Positions 11,572 to 24,300 of a stretch of DNA of 64,000 bases are shown here, in pieces; positions within the stretch are counted from its first letter, which is position 1, and each line of letters starts with the position of its first letter. The notes beneath the pieces were generated by a model. That model saw only the letters and a list, made by a program, of their open reading frames with translations, ran no database searches and had not been told where the DNA came from. The DNA comes from Plantago ovata (Eukaryota; Streptophyta; Magnoliopsida; Lamiales; Plantaginaceae): the NCBI GenBank assembly GCA_028274465.1, contig CM051457.1:110297982-110361981 (forward strand), read 5' to 3'. The position numbers and the translations under genes are program-made.

Positions 11572-11701
11572 AGTTTAATATACTTTGTTAAATTTTATTT
11601 GATGTGATGTAAATTTGATAACTTGGTTGAAAATACACAACCAGTCGAGCTTCTTGCATTCTATTTTAAGTTATCTTAAGTACGTATGTTTGTTTTGCCG
11701 G
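11572..11701. repeat. right copy of 130-bp direct repeat
   Basis: Partner of 10476-10604. Shared landmarks are TTTAATATACTTTGTTAAA, GATGTAAATTTGA, CTTGCATTCTATTTTAAG and TATGTTTGTTTT. No TG..CA ends or primer-binding site are evident, so it is not obviously an LTR pair. Confidence 0.85.
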
Positions 11702-12283
11702 GTGATGCCCATCCCTTTATATATTATCCCAAGAGTGTTTGTTTGTGATTAATAGAATTTGAAAGATAAATGCAATAAACTTTGAATGCATCGTGTATTT
11801 CTTGATTTTTTTTATTTTTTTAATTTTTGAAAATAAAAACGATACCTATATTAAACTAAAGGAGGGTAAAGTACTACATAGGGATGTTCTTGATTGATGA
11901 AATGACTAAATGCCTATATATAAAAATTTATTTCTAGATCTTTCCTCATTATTATTCATACCTACCATATTTTAGAGTATTCTAAATTGTTACACTTATA
12001 TATGAAAATAATTGATCAAACCACCCAATCTTTACTACAAGTGAGACAATGCCCCAACCTATTAAATTTGAGACTTAATCTCTCACCTATTTAAAGTGTT
12101 GCAACATTCCCCCTATATACTATTTTTTCTTCAATTTAATATTTTTCATTCAATTTAATATTTTTATTTCAATTAAATATTTACGTTTGGCTCCAAATTA
12201 ACCCTATTTCATACTCAAAAAAATAATTTTAAAAATTATATTATAGAAATATAAGTTTTTCAGTTCTACGGAGTATAATATAA
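11702..12283. other. AT-rich intergenic, nothing recognised
   Basis: No open frame of note, no conserved motif and no repeat beyond simple A/T runs. Confidence 0.5.
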
Positions 12284-12558
12284 TACTCCTTCCGTTCCGG
12301 TGAGAAGCCTACGTTTGCTTTTTACACGGTTTTAATGAGAAGTTTTGTTTGATAGTGATTTATTAATATAGAATGGAATGTGGGTCAATATTTAAATGGT
12401 AGTGGTGGAAAAAAGGATTAAAGTAAAGTGTGAATGTGGGGACAATGATTAAAGTAATATAAATGGTATGTGGGGTAACTTCCAAAATTGAAACGTAAAG
12501 AATTGATTGGGACGGCCCAAAAAGGAATACGTAAAGAAATGAGCGGGACAAATGAGTA
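12284..12558. mobile_element. Stowaway-like (Tc1/mariner) MITE
   Basis: It begins TACTCCTTCCGTTCCGG and ends with a decayed inverted counterpart (GAGCGGGACAAATGAGTA), with TA at both borders. The CTCC(T/C)TCCGT head is the usual signature of plant Stowaway elements. The 275-bp interior is noncoding. Confidence 0.7.
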
Positions 12559-12660
12559 TAATATAAGACCACAAAAAGACCAAGTAGGAGTTGACATCTC
12601 GGTTCATACCATAGAAATCTCGCGGATCAAAATAATCCAGTTCTTTGGATCCGGATTATA

Positions 12661-13139
12661 TTACAATTAGGGCTGTAATTGAGCCGAGCCGAGTCGAGTT
12701 TTGGCTCGGCTCGAACTCGAAATAAAACACTCGACTCGAGCTCGAGTTCGATCGAGCTTCAGCTCTTGGACTCGAGTTCGAGCTCGACACATATTTTTCT
12801 TATTCGAACTCGAATAAAAAAGAATTTAAAAATAAAAATAAAAATAAATAAATAAATAAAATAATATATATAATATATATAAATAAATTTATAAAACAAA
12901 TAATACATATATAATAAATAAAAAATATAAAATAAATAATTTTTTTTTCGAGCCGCTCGTCGAGCTTTCGAGACGAGCTTTTCAATATTCGAGCTCGATT
13001 CGATAAACTAAACGAGCTAGATTTTTTGCTCGAACTCGAACTCGAGCTCAAATAATCGAATTTCGAGCCGAGCTTTTGTCGAGCCGAACTCGAGCAGCTC
13101 GAAAAATGCTCGACTCGGTTACAACCCTTATTACAATTA
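12661..13139. mobile_element. MITE with GGGCTGTAA ends and flanking TTACAATTA
   Basis: Inverted ends GGGCTGTAATTGAGCCGAG (12670) and CTCGACTCGGTTACAACCC (to 13127) enclose 458 bp full of CGAGCTCGAG-type palindromes and an AT core. The flanking text TTACAATTA is found at 12661-12669 and 13131-13139, a plausible target duplication. This matches a common hAT-like MITE type whose ends read like 'GGGCTGTAA..GAGCCGAGC'. Confidence 0.8.
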
Positions 13140-13639
13140 CCAAATTAATTCAGTTTTCAACCTTATTCTTTTTCCAGTTTCAGTCGTCGCTTTCTTCCTT
13201 CCATCGGCGTCTTCTTCGTTCCAGGCTTCCAGCGGCGAGTTTTTTACTTCGAACTTCGAAGTCGATTCTGTAGGTAAATTTTCTTCGATCTAATGTTTAA
13301 CATACCTTTACCTTGTTCGATTTGTCAATTCTGTAGGTATTCTGTCAGTTAGGGTTTTAATTTCAAATAATTTCAAATTTTCAATATTAGGAGTGTTTTT
13401 TGGTTTGATTTTTATGCTCGATATATGTTTGTGTAGGTCAGCAATGGACGATTTGCATGCTTCTATTCCAATGTTCTGCTTGAATATGAGATTTTTTGTG
13501 ATTTTCGTCCATAACAAAATGTTAAATGCTTTAGTTATGACTCTTTAAGGTTTTGGTGGAAGATGTGTAATCTTGGTCATCGAAGGCGCATGGATTTCTA
13601 CAAGGTAATTCACATCCAGCCACTTATTGCAGGCGTTTG

Positions 13640-13970
13640 ATGCAAATGATTTGATTAAGACTGGAATTTCGAGAAACAACGTGTCCGTAAAAATCCAGAG
13701 TGATCCCAGTTCCCCACAAGTCCAAAATTTTCAATTTTGTGCAACATAACCGAGAAGCTTCTGAGGTAAGAGTAAGACTGACTAGTACTTGCAAACTGTA
13801 TAACATGAAAGTCTCGATGTTCATTGAAACAAAGATAAAAACTTGTTCCGCCGCTCTTTGAAAGAGTTACTAGTTAGTATTTTGGCGACAAAGTTGACAA
13901 AAGACTAGTGATTGGCACTGATCACCGCTTGAGATTCAGCAACCGTTGGGTCCTTACAGGATCAATTATA
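13640..13970 (-). pseudogene. inverted F-box/LRR fragment
   Basis: On the minus strand the segment resembles 17230-17560 of the F-box gene on the plus strand: a diverged FVNFV..LTLSK region, then CTTACCTCAGAAGCTT, then LKILDLWGTGITLDF, equivalent to LKNLVLWGSGTGITL. Stops interrupt the upstream part. Neither an F-box nor an FBD is present. It is an inverted partial duplicate with no sign of function. Confidence 0.65.
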
Positions 13971-16229
13971 TTTAGGTGATGTTTTTACAACTTAACTACA
14001 ATTTAGTGATACTTAAAAGGGGTAAAATTTTATTTTCAAAAAAGTGACATTTGATATGGTATACCCAAAATGACCTTTATGTGTGTCTATATATATATAT
14101 ATTACTGGACATCTATAAAAGGTAACTAATTATGGTACCAAATTAATTGTGTTAATTGTGTGCATGCGTTATTTCCGAAAGTATTCCCTACCGTAATTAA
14201 GTACCATAATCTCTAATCATTTATTTTGTATTCTAATTTCTGGTCAGGGAGCTATACTCGACTTCCATGCTCATAGATTAGTTACTTCTGGTCCGAGAAG
14301 TATGCCTCCAATTTCCGATTGGCTCTTGGTTCTTGTGCCAAATCAGGTACCAATTTAATTTCATGATTTCTCCTTCGGGCCATAATCTAATCAGGTACCC
14401 GTAGGCCTATGGTATAATAATTCTTCTTTTTGTTTCTTTTTTATTCTGATTCAACTTTATATTGTATATTGTAATGGATGTCCTACTTCTTGTCCCAAAT
14501 CATATACAAATTAATTGATCCATTTTTTGAAAGACGAGGGTGATTCGTGTATCAAGGATAGCAAGAACCATATTTACTCTTGATCCATGATGGTGACATA
14601 GAGGTGGTAGCTTGGCCAACCACAATGAAGCCAAATAATATTAAAGCAACTGGTATTGTTGAAGACTTTGACGAATAGTGAAGCAAGTTGTTGAAATATA
14701 TATTGTATTACCTTGTGTATTTTATTGTTTTTAGAATGTATTACCTTGTATTTGTTAGTGTAATTTTTAGTTTTGGGTACGATGGTTTGAGATTTGATGT
14801 ATAGAAATTGAGATATGTACATGAATAAAAAAAATTAATAGACATCATGGTACATCTTTTTAAAATTTAGTACATGTTCTTGCAAAAAAAATACATGGTT
14901 TTGGAAGTACATGTAAATATTAGATTCAAACATGTAGTACATGCGTAATATAGTGCATAGTTTTTAAAGTTCAGTACATGTAAAAAGTAAATTCAGGACC
15001 ATAGTACATGTTTGTGCTTGAAAATACTTGGTACATGAATAAATTTCAATGGTAGAAGATTTTTAGGTACGTAATTCTAGCAGAATGCATGATTTGTGAT
15101 GACACTTTTCATGTGCTACACGAAAATTCTTTGATACATGATCAAATTAAAATTTGGTTCATGCAAAAAGGCGGTGCATAATATAGTACATGCTTTTTTT
15201 TTTTTTTTTTTTTTTTTGACAGATACATGAAAGTTTTGAAATTTTAATTAGTATATGCAATATACATGATTTCAACAACTTTTAATACATGGAAAATAAG
15301 ATAAAACATGAATAAATTACTAAAGGTGGTGTGTTTAGAGATTTGATGCATGATTTTGTAATTCGGTATATGATTCATGATTTTTTGGATACGATACATG
15401 ATCGAACAAGTCGTTTTAAAATTTTGGTACAAGTAAAATAATTTTACGTAAGTTTTATTATTTATCTGATTGTTAATTAATAGGGAATGGAGATCCTGCA
15501 TTTTTTAGGGTACGTATGCTGATTTTTTAGGTAATTTTGGTACAAGTAAAAAATAGTTAATAGGGAATGTACTTATGCTTATACACATAAATGGAGATCC
15601 TAATTATGGTGAAGGAGAGATGTGTGCAATGTTCAATTCGGAGGTATCATGGACAAAATTAGTGGATGATTGATTTTGTCAAAGTGATCATGAATATAAA
15701 GAATGATGATTTTCTATAATTAGCAAACATTCAATTTATGTTCCGTTTATTTAACAAAAATAAACCATAATTATTCTATTATTTAATTAAGTATTACGTC
15801 TTTATTGATTTTAAAGGGAGAAGAGTATTTTTGTCTAACCAAAGTTACTTAGTAGTAAATAAATTCAACTTTTGTCACTAATATGTAATAAAGTGTGATT
15901 TTCTATACTTATGATGTAAGAAAGAATATTGATGACATTAATAAGTAATTAAGTTGGAAAAATGTAACCAGAAAGTAATTTTCCGTTTACTTTTTTGGTC
16001 TTGAAACGACGCCGTTAGAACGTAGGGCACTGATGAGTCAATTTGGGAACGGATCCCAATTGATTTGGGGACGAACTTAATAGAGCTAATATGATTAGGT
16101 CGTCTTTTCCAATTCAAAACATTATTAGCGACTACATGGCGCATGACATGACAACCTTGTAAAGAGGCTATGTATGGGTCATATCAAACATATATGTTCT
16201 TTTAATTTCCTTATTTATAGTTGATGATA
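13971..16229. other. AT-rich intergenic with ACATG-rich block
   Basis: No assignable gene. A pure T run lies at about 15194-15217. The 14818-15440 block is listed separately. Short frames on both strands here look like chance. Confidence 0.4.
14818..15440. repeat. diffuse ACATG/GTACATG-rich block
   Basis: About sixteen ACATG occurrences, mostly as TACATG or GTACATG, are spread over 620 bases without a fixed period. This is far denser than in flanking DNA. It is not a simple tandem repeat; it may be subterminal sequence of a decayed DNA transposon. Confidence 0.55.
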
Positions 16230-17065
16230 CTCTATATTAAGAAGGGATCGATATCGGCACTAAGCCCTAATTGGGAATTTGAAGACAAGAAGGGGGAATT
16301 CCATCCAATTTATCTGTAAGCCTTAATTTCTTGATTAATGCTTTTAGTAATTAGTAGTAATTTTTATCCATCTTTCTTTCTTGCTCACTGCCGAGGCTTG
16401 ATTTCTTGAAATTCAGCTATACATATTTAGTGGGGTTTTCATATGATCCAATTTCAGCTCTTTTTTTTTTTTTTTGGTTTGTGTGTTTTCTTGTTTTGGC
16501 TGTTGTTAGTTAGTTAGTTAGCTTGTTCAAGAAATTGGGTAAACTATCATGACTTAGCTATGCGCAGTGCAAATGAGTATAAATAAATAAATGCATTTTT
16601 CTTTTTATTTTACAGTTTAGAATACTAGATTGAGAATGATTGATGATACTGCTACGATTTTATGGTTAAGGATGGATGTGTCTTAGCCGCAGAGTAACAG
16701 AAAGAATTGTAGTATGTCCGAGTAACATATTTCAGCTCTGTGTCGGGCTATGTTTTTGTTTCGTAATAGCTCGGTTAGTTATACGTTCTACTGATTGTCA
16801 GGCTACTTGTCTAGCATATGTTCGATCGATTCACATGGATATATTTATTATGTTTGGATCTGTTGGGATAGGAAACCAGGTCCCTAATTTGGTACTAGCC
16901 TTTTACAAGCCTCACCCAATCTAATCTAATAATTCGGTAGGTAGATGAACAACTGCCAAGCCGATATTGAAGTTTAACTTCTTCAGTCTTCTGTGTAATT
17001 AGTATTAATTCGTGTCTGTTGTTCTTCAGGAAAGTACAGGTGGTCGATCTGAGATTGGAAAAGTC

Positions 17066-18644
17066 ATGGCAAATACTAAAGCTAAAGTTGATGGAGGAGG
17101 TCTAGACATCATTAGCAATTTACATGAAAGCGTTATAGGTCATATTCTCTCCCGCCTGCCCTCCACTAAGGATGCAGTACGAACTAGCTTCTTGTCTAAA
17201 GATTGGAAGTACAAAAATGGGCCTCCGTTTACAATGTTAAAATCGATGACTATCGTGTTCATGATCAAGCAACTTTTGTTAACTTTGTTGGCAGAGCACT
17301 AACTCTTTCAAAGAATGCAACAAGTTTTCGTCTCTGTTTCTGTAGACTCTACGACAACGGTGTGCTGACAAAGTGGATATCTAATGTATTGCACAGGACG
17401 AGGAATGTCGAAACTTTTGAGTTATTCAATTCGCACGCACTAGTCTTACCTCAGAAGCTCTTCAATAGCAGCACTAAATTGAAAAATCTGGTCTTATGGG
17501 GGTCTGGGACTGGGATCACTCTGAATCTTTCGGTCAGGAGTTGTTTTCTAAACATAAGCACCTTATTCCTTTACAATATCAATATTGTTAATGAGAATTC
17601 GAGCACTGACATGCTGCATCTCGAATTTCCAGTCCTCGAATCATTGACGTTGGAAGGTTGCAGATGGCTGAATATGAAGGTTGTCGAAATAAATGCTCCT
17701 TCACTCACTACATTCAATTCTAGGTCGCGAGATTACCTTGGTACAGATGATCATGAATACTCGATCCGGATCATCGGGGCTAGGCTAATCAAGTTTAATT
17801 CTTCTGGTGGTCTGCTAGAAGACTATGTTATTAGCAACATATCAACCATTGGTTCTGCTACTTTCACCAATCACTGCAACGCAGCTGTGTATAATAGGTT
17901 CGCTGAAAGTGGTACCAGAGCACAAAGACTAATGGAAGGGATGCGGAATTTAGTGAATCTGACAATATCAGGTTGTGTGGCGAAGGTCTGTTGTACGTAC
18001 ATTATCAATATTTGATATATGCTGCCCAGTGCTTCTATTTAGCATTATATTGTCCGTGGATTTGCAAGATGTCATATATGTATGTGTGCGCGTGTGTTTT
18101 ACCTTTTCTTGACCTTCTTTCCTATGTGCAGTCTCTTATGCTGTCCAAAAGGGAACTTCCTCTTGGCCATTTCAACAAGTTGCAGAGACTGATTCTATGT
18201 ACGTATGCTACATCTGAATGGAGTACTGAAGCAGTATGCAGTTTACTCTTTGCAGCACCATATCTGAAGTTTCTAACCATAGATAAGGTAGATTAAATAA
18301 ACCACAGCCAGTACTTCCTTCTCGTACACATGTCATTTACCAAAACATTAACTTATTTTCCTTGTTAACAGATTAATTGGGATAAATATGATGTCGAGGA
18401 TATTGTAATGGAACCTATCCCGAGTTGTGTAATGCATCATTTAGAGGAAGTCAAGTTCATCTGGGAGAAATTGAAACCTACACATCAACTTCACATCGAG
18501 AAGTTTTTTTTGAAAAATGGATCCCAACTGAGGAAATGTTACATCTCCTGTTATGGTGGAGTTGCGAGTGAAGAAATCGTGGCGAAGCTATCAGTCGTCA
18601 TTCCTGAATCTTCAACCTGCGTCATATCTGTTGCTACAATGTGA
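17066..18644 (+). CDS. F-box/LRR protein (FBD-type family), one-base frame break
   Basis: Three exons: 17066-17985, 18132-18287, 18372-18644, all with GT..AG borders and phase 0, giving about 450 residues, usual for the family. Exon 1 encodes the F-box (ISNLHESVIGHILSRLP, then AVRTSFLSKDW) followed by LRR-like text such as LVLWGSGTGI and LEFPVLESLTLEGCRWL. Exons 2 and 3 encode the C-terminal leucine-rich part. A likely 5'-UTR intron runs from about 16315 (GTAAGC) to the AG before 17030. F-box proteins recruit substrates to SCF ubiquitin ligases through Skp1. The frame slips one base at an A5 run (17214-17218) between WKYK and WASVYNVKIDD; exon 1 is 920 nt, one short of a multiple of three. 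It is either a sequencing deletion or a young pseudogene. Confidence 0.8.
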
Positions 18645-19089
18645 TATAAACAACATTGTTCATTACATAGCTTCTCGAGTTTTCAATATGCACAATACTA
18701 ATGTTCTGGAACTTATCCCGACGGTGTGGTGGTATGTGCTTGCTTGCTTTTCTTTAAATTTTTACTCTACTAGAGGTATTATTCTTTCTCAGATGTGTTA
18801 TGAATTTTCATGCGTTTTGACCTGACTAATGCCTTTTCATTTAATTTTTGTCTCAACGGATCTATGCGATATCTAAACACTGTTACGTAGACAGACTAGA
18901 TAAATTAACAGGGCTGAATTGAACACAGAAAGCATACGCATCCCGTGCATGAACACAAATATATATGTAAGCAAGTGTGTTGTGATTCTTTTGACTTGGA
19001 ATCATGAATTAATTTGTTTTCAATGTTTTTGCGAGTGAGTATATATGAAACAGATAAATTCTTGATTACAAATCACAAATTTATTTGCA

Positions 19090-19335
19090 GAATCATGAAA
19101 GAGAACACTCAGACCGGTGAAAGGTTAGCAATTAATCAACAGAGATGTGATTAGCAATCTACATGACAGCCTTATAATTAGTAAAATTCTCTTGCGACTA
19201 ACAGCAGAGGATGCTGTGCGAATTTGGAGGTACAGATCAATGACATACCGCTCACTATGATCAGAATAGGCATGGACGCAGTTTTTGTCAACTTTGTCAA
19301 TCACGGAATGTGACAAGCTTTGATTAGCCCGCATA
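19090..19335 (+). pseudogene. F-box domain fragment
   Basis: After an AG at about 19090 the sequence parallels the 5' end of the F-box gene: DVISNLHDSLIISKILL and EDAVRIWRYRS match the F-box of 17066-18644. It then jumps to FVNFVNH-like text (TTTGTCAACTTTGTCAA) with stops in between. LRR and FBD parts are absent. It is a tail-end partial duplicate of the neighbouring gene. Confidence 0.65.
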
Positions 19336-19339
19336 AGAG

Positions 19340-20161
19340 CTTGGATTAGGCCGGAGGAACATTGAGTGTCTTAATATTACATTAGTGTTGCACTAAATCA
19401 TAGCAGAGCGTTCATGATCAACACAACTCAAGTGACAGCAGGACTTATCAAAAAATTCACAAGACAAAAATAAGATAGCACAGAATCATTAAGGTAACAA
19501 AAACCAAATACACAATTATAATGGCAAGAGAATTAATTCACCATGTGTTCATCATCGACGATGTCGTTTTCGTGAGCTGGAAGTGGGAGTGTGATGTTGC
19601 ATCATCGCCCTGGAAGCTATGGGAACGTGGACTCGTGTCTGGTTCGAATCACAGACGTGCGTATGGAGTTCGTAGAGCCGTTAATTACAGTCGAGACTTC
19701 AATTTTAGATTCCTTAGAGATCATAGCATAGCTAGAGTCTTGTGGGTTTCGTGCCGATTTGATCCTCCAGTAGCTTCTCTGGCTATTTGGACCCTCTTTG
19801 TACTTGAGGTTTAGTGATACGCTTTGTATCATGATTGGGGTATATCCCTCTTACTCGTGTACAATTCGTTGGTTTAATGAAATTTTTTGCCGTTTCAACC
19901 CCACTCTTAATTTTATTGCTCTCAACCCCACTCTTAATTTTTGTTTGACATATTTAACCATCATCCGGTACCATTATACGGTACTAGTCATCCATGATTG
20001 GCACCAATGATTTTGCTTGGCACCAATAGTTGGTGCAATTATATTATTCACTCCCTGTTCGACACCAAAAGTTGGCACCTATAATCGTTCATGTTTGGTA
20101 CCACTTGTTGGTACCAAAATTTCAGTAATAATACTATTAAGGATCAATATAAGGGTGATAT
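19340..20161. other. unassigned spacer
   Basis: A 97-codon frame at 19521-19814 (starts MARELIHHVFIIDDVVF) is not recognised and overlaps an antisense frame. From 19900 to 20110 the phrases TTGGCACCA and TTGGTACCA recur in both orientations, which looks like decayed transposon sequence. Confidence 0.35.
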
Positions 20162-20166
20162 AACAT

Positions 20167-20881
20167 ATAATATCCTACTCGCAGACCTCTACTTGTCCGC
20201 GAGGTACAGAAGAAGACCCGCAGAGAGGCTTAGATAATTACATCAACCCCCGCAAGAAGGAGGCTTGCCAAGGTGTGGCGCTGCCACGTGGCCCTACGCG
20301 TAAGCATGGAAGATCCGTAAAGGCACGGGACCAAAGTAATGGCCATGCATGCGAAAAGAAGATCTCCGCGAAGTGCTGCAGCCATGCTTAGCCCGCGAGG
20401 AAATACTCTGCACAAGCACGCCCCGAGTGGCTTATACGTAGAGCGTCATAGAAGACTCCCCGCAACGGAGGGAGGTTGCGCTGGAAGAAGACCTCCGCCA
20501 AGAGCTATAGCCTAGCTTAGCTCGCGAGAAAATACTCCACGTAGGCACACCCTGCGCAACCTATGTGAAGAGTATTATAGAAGACTCTCTCCAGCTGAGG
20601 GAGGTTGCGCCAGAAGACTTGTCTGCGCCTTACAGACAAGAAGTACAGAAGAACAGTGGGAGAGCCGGAAGAAAAGTCTCTCACTCAAGCTGTCTCTATA
20701 AATAGAAGGCATGTCTCACATATTGAGGTAACCCTCATTCTATCACCAATATACTACTCTCTAAGCAACCATTCCAAGGTTGAAGTAAAGTCTTGTACCG
20801 GTTTGTCCAAGGCAAGCCGGTCAAAAAGGGATTTAACTCCCTTTCTCTATCGCGCAGGTACCACGGGCCGTGGGGGATACA
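20167..20881. mobile_element. probable solo LTR
   Basis: This GC-richer block of about 715 bp is bordered by AACAT at 20162-20166 and 20882-20886. It ends in ACA and has promoter-like order: a 129-bp tandem duplication (20358-20486 and 20487-20615), then a TATA box CTATAAATAG (20696-20705), then a pyrimidine-rich leader. The left end reads ATAATATCC rather than TG, so the border is uncertain. No coding sequence or primer-binding site follows, so an LTR left by recombination is the simplest reading. Confidence 0.55.
20696..20705 (+). promoter_or_regulatory. TATA box in LTR-like block
   Basis: CTATAAATAG is a strong plant TATA element, placed 3' of the duplicated upstream repeats as in an LTR U3 region. 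Confidence 0.55.
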
Positions 20882-20917
20882 AACATTGAAGGTGGAGCTG
20901 ATCTTGTAGTATAATAT

Positions 20918-21056
20918 GAACTCATGTGTACCAAATATGGTGGGCGGATGAGAGTTAAAGTTTTACCAACTATTTGTGCTAAACATAATTTTTGGCGTGG
21001 CGCATAAATCTATGAACTCATGTGTACCAAATATGGTGGGTGGATGAGAGTTAAAT
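20918..21056. repeat. 43-bp direct repeat, two copies
   Basis: ATGAACTCATGTGTACCAAA and the following GGTGGG(C/T)GGATGAGAGTTAAA occur at about 20918 and 21013, spaced by roughly 52 bases. Confidence 0.85.
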
Positions 21057-21319
21057 TTGTCAAATAATGTTTGAAAGGGGAGCTGAAAGTAATATAATCA
21101 GGTATTTATATATATATTAGAGCACTCCTTATGGAGACTTTTTGGATTTAAATCTCCAATTAAGCCCAAAAATACTTCTAATTGATACTTTTTTGGGCTA
21201 CTAAATAGTAGTCCATGGAAAAGGGTTACTAATTAGTAGCTCTAATTAAGCCCTATAAATTATTTTTTTTTATTATTTATTTGCTTTGTTTAGTTTTTTT
21301 TAGAGTAATTATATAGTAA

Positions 21320-24300
21320 GGCTAGCCTTTCCTACCAACATGGAAAGGCCTGGTTTTTTATTGAAAAACCAGAAAACAAAACCGCTAGGCGGTTTCTCGC
21401 TCAATTAAACACCGGCCTACTATATAAGCAACTAAAACCAGCGAGAAAAAGAAAAAATCTAAAAACACATAGTTGAACGTGAAACTGTGTGTTTTCACGT
21501 TTTTCTCTCTCTCTCTCTCTGCCGATCGAACAAATCTCGCCGGAAATTTGACGGAATTTCAGCGACCGGGGCTCGTTTTCACCGGATTGGAGCAGGAAAT
21601 CTCTAACGCACGTTGATAAGGTGAATTAACCAACAATTCTATTATTTCTATACGATTTTTCAATAGTATTTGATGATTTCTCCAATTTAGATCTATTTTT
21701 TCTGATCGGTTGTTGTTTTTCTGGATTTTTCAATGGATTTACTGTTCGAAACAATCCGATCCAACTAGTGAAGTACTAGAATCACAAAAACGATGATGTT
21801 GGAGAAGGAATCTTTTTCAGATCTGAAAATTATTGAAGAAATTCAACCCTAGCAACAAATATGTAAGTTTCTCTGTAATTTTAAGCCTTCCTATTATAGT
21901 TTCAAGTTTACGTATTATGTCTCTGCATATTTTTATTTGATGACGCCGTGTTATGGTTTCTAATATACTATGTTATACTTTTAATCGACGATGGAGTAGT
22001 ATTTTTAAGCCATGTTGTTGCTGATTTTAGTTTGTCTAATATATTTACGATTTTTTTATTTGATAACGTAATATTATAGTTTTTAATCAATATAGTATAC
22101 TATTAAGCCTTGTTGTTGTTGGTTTTTAGTTTATCTATGATGTTTCTGCATTTATTCATTCAATCGCATCTTGTTATGGTTTTTTATCTGCATAGTATAC
22201 TTTTAAGAGTGGTTGTTATGGACCTATAGTTAATTGCAGTTTCTACGGTAATCAAATTGTTACCATTTCTAACTAGAGTACATGTTACAGACTTAAGCTC
22301 TCTTATTTATGGTTTTAATCGACGTTGTTATAATATTTTTATTTTGTCTAGTATGTTAGTGCATATTTATATTTGATAACACCAAGCTATGGTTTTTAGT
22401 ATGACGCTTTATGGTTTTAATTGACGTTGTTATAATTTTTTTGATTTTTCTAGTACAGTATGTCTCTGTTTTTGTTTTCATTGGATAGCACCATGATATG
22501 GTTTTTAATATGACATGTTACGGTTTTAATCGACGGTGTTATAATATTTTCAGTTTGTCTAGTATATCTCTGCATTTTTTCATTTGATAATGCCATGTTA
22601 TGATTTTTAATGTAACTTGTTATGGTTTCTATTGACCTAAATTATGTTAATTCAACATCGATTTTCTTTTCTTTTTTGTGCGTGCGTGTTTACAGAGTTT
22701 TACTGTGTGTTTTTGCGTATTTTGACGATTCTTCTGTGTTTTCCTAAATTTCAATTGATTTACATTATGATTTGTTAATCAAACGTTCAGATTCAGATGT
22801 TGGTGAAATCCAATTTGAGATGTGGTAATTGAAGAAATTGAACCTGAGCAACAATTTGTAATTAAGCTCATGAATACTTTTAAATCTTGTTGTTATGCAT
22901 GGTACTAAGTTTGTGAAGTATGTTTCTCCATTGTTTCATTGAATTAATCACGTTGTGTTATGGTTTTTAATTTGAATAGTATAATTGTAACACCGGTTGT
23001 TATGATTAATTTCAGTTTCTACGATAGTCTAATTGTTACAGTTTCTAGCGTACATGTTACGGTTTTGCTTCTTTTTTTTTTTTCCAGAAACAAAAGGATG
23101 AAGATCCATAATTTTATCACCGCTACCTATAAGTGAAGATGCTAGACTGACTGCTAGTTTCTGGAGAAATGGAATGACAAAGGATGACTACAAGTATCAA
23201 TAACACCAATTTTGTTGCTTCAAAGATCACAAACAAGTTTATTCGCGAGAGGCCAATTTCAAAGATCCAGATTCATTTTGCATAAGAAACGCCACATGAA
23301 AGCTTATTGTAATTTTGTTGCTTTGAGAATACTAGTTTTAAAAACTCCAATTGACTGAATGTTTCAGTCCTGACATGAATATAATGAAGCATTAAATTTT
23401 ACACTAGTTGGCATGGTCTTATATATCATACAACAGTTGGTGTGTTATAAGTACTCTTGTTGGGGTTTTATGTATCCAAGTTGTGATTTTAAGTAACCAT
23501 TGTTGTTGTTCTAAAAACTCAAATTATGATTTTTAATGGAGAACGATTGTTGTAATTTTGTTTATTTGCTAATACTAATTGTAAAAACTTCAGTTGACTA
23601 AATGTTTCAATTCTTACATGATTGAACTATTCAATTTTACACTAGCTCATTGCATGATGTCATGATTTTAATTACATTGCGCCTTAAATAAAGTATAACA
23701 AAAGATCTTAGAAGTATAATATGGAATGATAAAACATATCATCGGTAACTCTTATGACAAAACCTTATAACCATAGCATATATCTCTTATAACGAGTTGG
23801 TGTAGTTATCAGTATCCTTATTGTGGTTTTAAGTACGTCCACTTATGGCTTTAAGTACCCACTATTGTGCTTCTAAGAAATCAATTATAAATTTAATGTA
23901 CATTTTCTATACTACGTCAGAGATTAGACAGGAAACTAAACTTCACAATACAGTGTTTGCGTGTTAAAACCACTTAAGACTATACACAAACTAATTATCC
24001 AAGACCAAAGACTAACTGTTAACATCACACAGTACTCGATCCAAAACTAACATCCAACATGCACACTTTGTCCAACAGTCGCATCATCTTATATCTTAAA
24101 TCCATAACATCATATATAAAAAATTATAACCAAAACATATAAGAATTTCATATTCAACCACTGCTTAAAAACTTACACAAACTAATTGTTCAAAAAGGCA
24201 AAAACTAATTGCTGAAATTTGAAACTACTTCAAATAACATCCAAATAAATAGTTTGTCCAAGACATTTTTACAAATCCTACTTGTTCAAAATATTGTTGA

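Noticed and set aside
16676..16924. 82-codon ORF upstream of the F-box gene
   Set aside because: It lies within the likely 5'-UTR intron and shows no recognisable protein features.
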